NCBI GenBank assembly: GCA_039830055.1
Contig: CP140043.1
Location: 372,001-436,000, forward strand
Length of the DNA: 64,000 nucleotides
Direction of reading: 5' to 3'
DNA from: Buchnera aphidicola (Schlechtendalia peitan)
GTDB taxonomy: Bacteria; Pseudomonadota; Gammaproteobacteria; Enterobacterales; Enterobacteriaceae
Positions 61,011 through 64,000 of the stretch are shown piece by piece (position 1 is the first letter of the stretch; each line of letters starts with the position of its first letter). The notes beneath the pieces were generated by a model that worked only from the letters and a program-made list of their open reading frames with translations, searched no databases and was not told the DNA's origin. The translations under genes were made by a program, and so were the position numbers.

Positions 61011-61604
61011 TTAATTCATGTTCCAAATCCATAATTTATCAGGAGTGATCACCGCTGGCAATGGAACCTCCCAGGAAGCAGGAATAATTTTATTCATTAA
61101 TTGAAAATTATAAGCTAATCCAATTGGAAAAAATCCCTCTTTCTTCCAATTAATTAAAATTTTATCATAAAATCCCCCACCCATACCTAAACGATATCCA
61201 AACTTATCAAAAGCAACTAACGGAACAATAATAACATCCATATCCGAATGAAATAATATATCCTCTTTTTTTGTAATAACTGGTTCAAGAATATTAAATT
61301 GATTTAATTGTAGCAACGTACTAGGAAAATATTTAGCAAATAATAACGTCTTTTTGTAATCAGGATCAACAATAGGTAAAAAAACACTATAATTCTTTTC
61401 CCAAAATTGTTTAATTAATATATTAGTATCAATTTCTCCGTCAAAAGACATAAAAATTGCAATATTTTTAGAAGAAGAAATTTTCTTGCAACTAAAAGCT
61501 ATATCAGAGATATTAACAGATGACATTTTTCGTTCTTCTAACGTGAGTTTTTGTCTGATATTTCTAAAATACTGTCTTATAAAAGCACGACGCGTATAAA
61601 ACAT
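61011..61604 (-). CDS. fau: 5-formyltetrahydrofolate cyclo-ligase
   Basis: This enzyme (YgfA/Fau) converts 5-formyl-THF to 5,10-methenyl-THF with ATP. The protein has 197 residues (E. coli about 182). Marks are RRAFIRQYFRNIRQKLT, MSFDGEIDTNILI and the substrate- and ATP-binding stretch VPLVAFDKFGYRLGMGGGFYD, then EVPLPAVITPDKLW. It lies 39 bases downstream of zapA; in E. coli the 6S RNA gene ssrS lies in this gap. Confidence 0.94.
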   Translation of the reverse strand: MFYTRRAFIRQYFRNIRQKLTLEERKMSSVNISDIAFSCKKISSSKNIAIFMSFDGEIDTNILIKQFWEKNYSVFLPIVDPDYKKTLLFAKYFPSTLLQLNQFNILEPVITKKEDILFHSDMDVIIVPLVAFDKFGYRLGMGGGFYDKILINWKKEGFFPIGLAYNFQLMNKIIPASWEVPLPAVITPDKLWIWNMN

Positions 61605-61643
61605 ATGAAATAGTCTTTTTAAAATTTAAAAATCGTAATATTT

Positions 61644-61934
61644 TTATTTAATTAATATAAATTTTTGTAAATTAGAAATCATTCTTTGCATTCTTATAAC
61701 TACTTCTTTAATTTTAATCCTTTCTTGTTCTAATTCATAAGAAATATTCAATGCCGTTACTAAAACTAACTGATTTGTATTAGAAGCCCTAGTTTTAATT
61801 TTTAAATCTTGTAATCTCTTGTTTAAATAATTAGCTGCATGCTTTAATTCATTACTTAATTCATCGGGACAATTTACTTTTAATAATTGACCAAAAAGTT
61901 TTATATTTACACATTGAACTGGCATTTTATTCAT
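61644..61934 (-). CDS. zapA: Cell division protein ZapA
   Basis: ZapA cross-links FtsZ filaments at the division site. The protein has 96 residues (E. coli 109). The N-terminal VNIKLFGQLLKVNCPDEL and the AANYLNKRLQDLK helix match the family. The C-terminal coiled coil (about 50-96) is somewhat shortened. Identification rests on these parts and on the zapA-fau order. Confidence 0.88.
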   Translation of the reverse strand: MNKMPVQCVNIKLFGQLLKVNCPDELSNELKHAANYLNKRLQDLKIKTRASNTNQLVLVTALNISYELEQERIKIKEVVIRMQRMISNLQKFILIK

Positions 61935-62268
61935 ACTACCTAATATAAATAATTAAGCTATTATTTTAATATTGTATTAATCTAAATATTATAAATAAAA
62001 TAAGTATATATCTTAAAAATATTTTTTCAACGTCATTTAAAATAAAACTAACCCTATTAGTGTATAATATAAATATTTATAAGAATTATATGCTTGATAA
62101 AAAGATAAACACCTAGAAATATAGTTTACAAAATGTGCTTCACAATAATTATTCAATTATATTATTAATTATTTTCTAATAATAATTTTCTCTTCAATAT
62201 ATTAAAAAAATCAAAAATATAAAATTTTTATTATTTAAAATTAAATATTTGTATATAAAAATTAATTT
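61935..62268. other. Intergenic region zapA/rpiA
   Basis: These 334 bases contain no gene that I can support. In E. coli serA lies near rpiA in this neighbourhood; no trace is visible. Confidence 0.4.
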
Positions 62269-62943
62269 TTATGAATGCGCTGAGTTTTTAACAATTTTTG
62301 TTATTCCAGAAGATTTACTAATCAATGCAATGTCTGCTGTACGAATTGCAAATAATCCTACACTAACAACTCCAGGTAAGGAATTTATTTTCTTTTCCAT
62401 TTTTAGTGGATTTAATATTTTAAAATTATAAATATCAATAATAATATTTCCATTATCTGTAATAACATTTTTTCTAATTTTTGGATGTCCTCCTAATTTT
62501 TTTAATTCATTAACTATGTAAGAAACAGACATCGGTATAATTTCAATAGGTAACGGAAATGTCCCTAATATTTTTACTAACTTTGACTCATCAACAATAC
62601 AAATAAAAGTTTTTGCTGAAGAAGCTATGATCTTTTCCTGAGTTAATGCTGCTCCACCCCCTTTAATCATTTGTAATTTAGAATTAATTTCATCTGCACT
62701 ATCAATGTACAATTCTAATGATTGTATATCACTTAAATCGTATACAGGAATACCAAATTTTTTTAAAAACTTTGTAGAAGACCTAGAACTAGACACAGCA
62801 CCATGAATTAAATTTTTAATAGAACTTAACGCTTCAATAAAATATGAAACAGTAGACCCAGTACCAATACCAATTATTTTTCCAGGACAAATATAATCCA
62901 ATGCAGCTATTGCAACAGATTTCTTTAACTCATTTGAATTCAT
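62269..62943 (-). CDS. rpiA: Ribose-5-phosphate isomerase A
   Basis: RpiA interconverts ribose 5-phosphate and ribulose 5-phosphate in the pentose phosphate pathway. The protein has 224 residues (E. coli 219). The phosphate loop is GIGTGSTVSYFI, and the active-site stretches are DSADEIN (usually DGADEIN) and MIKGGGAALTQEKI, which contains the catalytic glutamate and lysine. AGGTGC precedes the ATG at moderate distance. Confidence 0.95.
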   Translation of the reverse strand: MNSNELKKSVAIAALDYICPGKIIGIGTGSTVSYFIEALSSIKNLIHGAVSSSRSSTKFLKKFGIPVYDLSDIQSLELYIDSADEINSKLQMIKGGGAALTQEKIIASSAKTFICIVDESKLVKILGTFPLPIEIIPMSVSYIVNELKKLGGHPKIRKNVITDNGNIIIDIYNFKILNPLKMEKKINSLPGVVSVGLFAIRTADIALISKSSGITKIVKNSAHS

Positions 62944-63121
62944 AAAATAGCACCTATTTTAGATTTCATTACTTATAATAATTGTATTGTTTTAAATTTT
63001 AATAACTACATACCTTATTTTAGTTAAAATAAAATATATAAAAAAATAGATAGGAAATATTTTTTAGATTTTTGGAAAGAATTATAATTATTATACGACA
63101 ATTTGTATTTTATATCATTGA

Positions 63122-63192
63122 CTGGGGTACCTGGATTTGAACCAGGGATGCCGGTATCAAAAACCGGTGCCTTACCACTTGGCTATACCCCA
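63122..63192 (-). tRNA. tRNA-Gln(UUG)
   Basis: On the minus strand the acceptor TGGGGTA pairs with TACCCCA; the discriminator is G. The anticodon loop TTTTGAT in stem CCGGT/ACCGG gives anticodon UUG. No CCA is encoded. It is the last gene of the Met-Leu-Gln cluster; E. coli has seven tRNAs in the corresponding metT operon. Confidence 0.97.
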
Positions 63193-63215
63193 ATATTAAT
63201 TCTAAAGTTTTGAAA

Positions 63216-63297
63216 TACGGAAGGCGAGACTCGAACTCGCAAACCTAACGGCGCCAGAACCTAAATCTGGTGCGTCTACCAATTTCGCCACTTCCGC
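63216..63297 (-). tRNA. tRNA-Leu(UAG)
   Basis: The acceptor GCGGAAG pairs with CTTCCGT, so the first pair is G1-U72 where E. coli has G-C; the discriminator is A. The anticodon stem CCAGA/TCTGG encloses TTTAGGT, anticodon UAG. A long variable arm is present and no CCA is encoded. Confidence 0.97.
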
Positions 63298-63326
63298 ACA
63301 TAAAATTTAATTCTATAAATTTAAAT

Positions 63327-63400
63327 TAGCTACGACAGGAATTGAACCTGTGACCTCAGCGTTATGAGTGCTGTGCTCTATCCAACTGAGCTACGTAGCC
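63327..63400 (-). tRNA. tRNA-Met(CAU), elongator
   Basis: The acceptor GGCTACG pairs with CGTAGCT (G1-U72), discriminator A. The anticodon loop CTCATAA gives CAU. The sequence matches E. coli metT closely. The anticodon stem CAGCA/CGCTG has an A31-C39 mismatch at its base. No CCA is encoded. The regular G1 pair and the position in the metT-type cluster mark it as the elongator, not the initiator. Confidence 0.95.
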
Positions 63401-63427
63401 AAAACATAAAATTGTTCTATAATTTAA

Positions 63428-63456
63428 ATTATGCTGTGTTACAATAATAATGTCAA
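63428..63456 (-). promoter_or_regulatory. Sigma-70 promoter of the tRNA Met-Leu-Gln operon
   Basis: On the minus strand a consensus -35 TTGACA (63456-63451) and a -10 CATAAT (63433-63428) are separated by exactly 17 bases. The predicted start lies near 63421, about 20 bases before tRNA-Met. This is the best promoter in the window. Confidence 0.8.
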
Positions 63457-63593
63457 CAATGATCTTTAATAAAGATGTATAAAAAAATTTAATTTTTTAA
63501 AATTTTTAAATATTAAAACGATATATATAATATACAATTTTTTATTATTTAAATTCAATTTATTATTTCAGATCAATGTTAATAGGATAAAAA

Positions 63594-64000
63594 ATGAACA
63601 AAGACAATAAAACAATCAATAATTTTATTCAAAAAATAATTATCGATGATTTAAAACATAAAAGAATTAAAAACATTAGGACACGGTTTCCTCCTGAACC
63701 AAATGGGTATTTACATATAGGTCATGCAAAGTCTATATTTCTAAACTTCTTTTTAGCCAAACAATTTCAAGGACAATTCAATCTTCGTTTCGACGATACT
63801 AATCCTAGAAAAGAATGTGTACATTATATTAATAATATTATTAAAGATATGAAATGGTTAAAATGTGATTCAGAAAATAATATTTTTTATACGTCTTCAT
63901 ATTTTGGAATCATGTATAAATATGCTAAAGAATTAATTAAAAAGGGATTAGCTTATGTTGACCAATTAACTAAAGAAGAAATACGAAAATATAGAGGAAC
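63594..64000 (+). CDS. glnS: Glutaminyl-tRNA synthetase, N-terminal part
   Basis: GlnS charges tRNA-Gln. About 135 codons are present before the window ends. The class I signature HIGH occurs in [20 protein letters not shown] near residues 46-49, followed by [12 protein letters not shown]. The ATG at 63594 follows ATAGGA. It lies next to the tRNA cluster with tRNA-Gln but on the opposite strand. Confidence 0.96.
   Translation, partial: MNKDNKTINNFIQKIIIDDLKHKRIKNIRTRFPPEPNGYLHIGHAKSIFLNFFLAKQFQGQFNLRFDDTNPRKECVHYINNIIKDMKWLKCDSENNIFYTSSYFGIMYKYAKELIKKGLAYVDQLTKEEIRKYRG

Overview
The window reads as a stretch of the reduced, very AT-rich chromosome of a gammaproteobacterial insect endosymbiont, most likely a Buchnera aphidicola lineage. 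The reasons are the strong A+T bias (roughly four fifths by eye), the E. coli-like proteins at close to E. coli lengths, the gene order made of E. coli blocks with genes missing, the type II dehydroquinase AroQ, the absence of any mobile element, phage gene or CRISPR array, and the many long poly(A) tracts. This assignment rests on family knowledge, not on a search. The exact strain cannot be told from the window.

Layout. 1-7.4 kb, plus strand: fabD, fabG, acpP, tmk, holB, ycfH, ptsG, hinT, lpoB. 7.7-10.3 kb, minus: asnS, pncB. 10.5-13.8 kb, plus: pyrD, uup. 13.9-19.4 kb, minus: trhO, valS, pepA. 19.9-23 kb, plus: argF, pyrB, pyrI, ridA. 23.2-39.6 kb, minus: a long information-processing block in transcription order greA, rlmE, ftsH, glmM, secG, tRNA-Leu(GAG), nusA, infB, rbfA, truB, rpsO, pnp, deaD. 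40.1-43.8 kb, plus: ibaG, murA, rplU, rpmA, obgE. 44-44.9 kb, minus: rplM, rpsI. 45.4-50.5 kb, plus: pheA, ffh, rpsP, rimM, trmD, rplS. 50.6-52.1 kb, minus: tldD. 52.4-52.8 kb, plus: aroQ. 52.9-53.8 kb, minus: rluD. 54.2-60.2 kb, plus: alaS, csrA, tRNA-Ser(GCU), tRNA-Arg(ACG), gshA, endA. 61-63.4 kb, minus: a tRNA operon Met-Leu-Gln, rpiA, zapA, fau. The window closes inside glnS on the plus strand.

Functionally, the genes cover fatty acid chain building (fabD, fabG, acpP), translation (five full aminoacyl-tRNA synthetase or ligase-class genes in part or whole, ribosomal proteins, initiation factor, tRNA and rRNA modification), RNA turnover (pnp, deaD), pyrimidine synthesis (pyrD, pyrB, pyrI), amino-acid supply steps typical of a nutritional symbiont (argF, pheA, aroQ), envelope growth (murA, glmM, lpoB), protein export (ffh, secG), glucose uptake (ptsG) and redox (gshA).

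The most striking features are: (1) four genes, fabD, fabG, pyrB and rimM, each broken by a frameshift at an A9-A11 run, all with the same sign, so that one extra A in the mRNA or a -1 ribosomal slip restores a full product of E. coli length; (2) a perfect inverted repeat with 54-bp arms and a 7-nt loop directly abutting the 3' end of tRNA-Leu(GAG); (3) rimM, which has no ATG, GTG or TTG available and whose Shine-Dalgarno sequence points at an ATA codon, with lpoB showing the same arrangement; (4) a G-quadruplex-type G tract inside alaS; (5) hairpins at most convergent gene junctions, almost none followed by a U tract; and (6) six tRNA genes, none encoding its CCA end.
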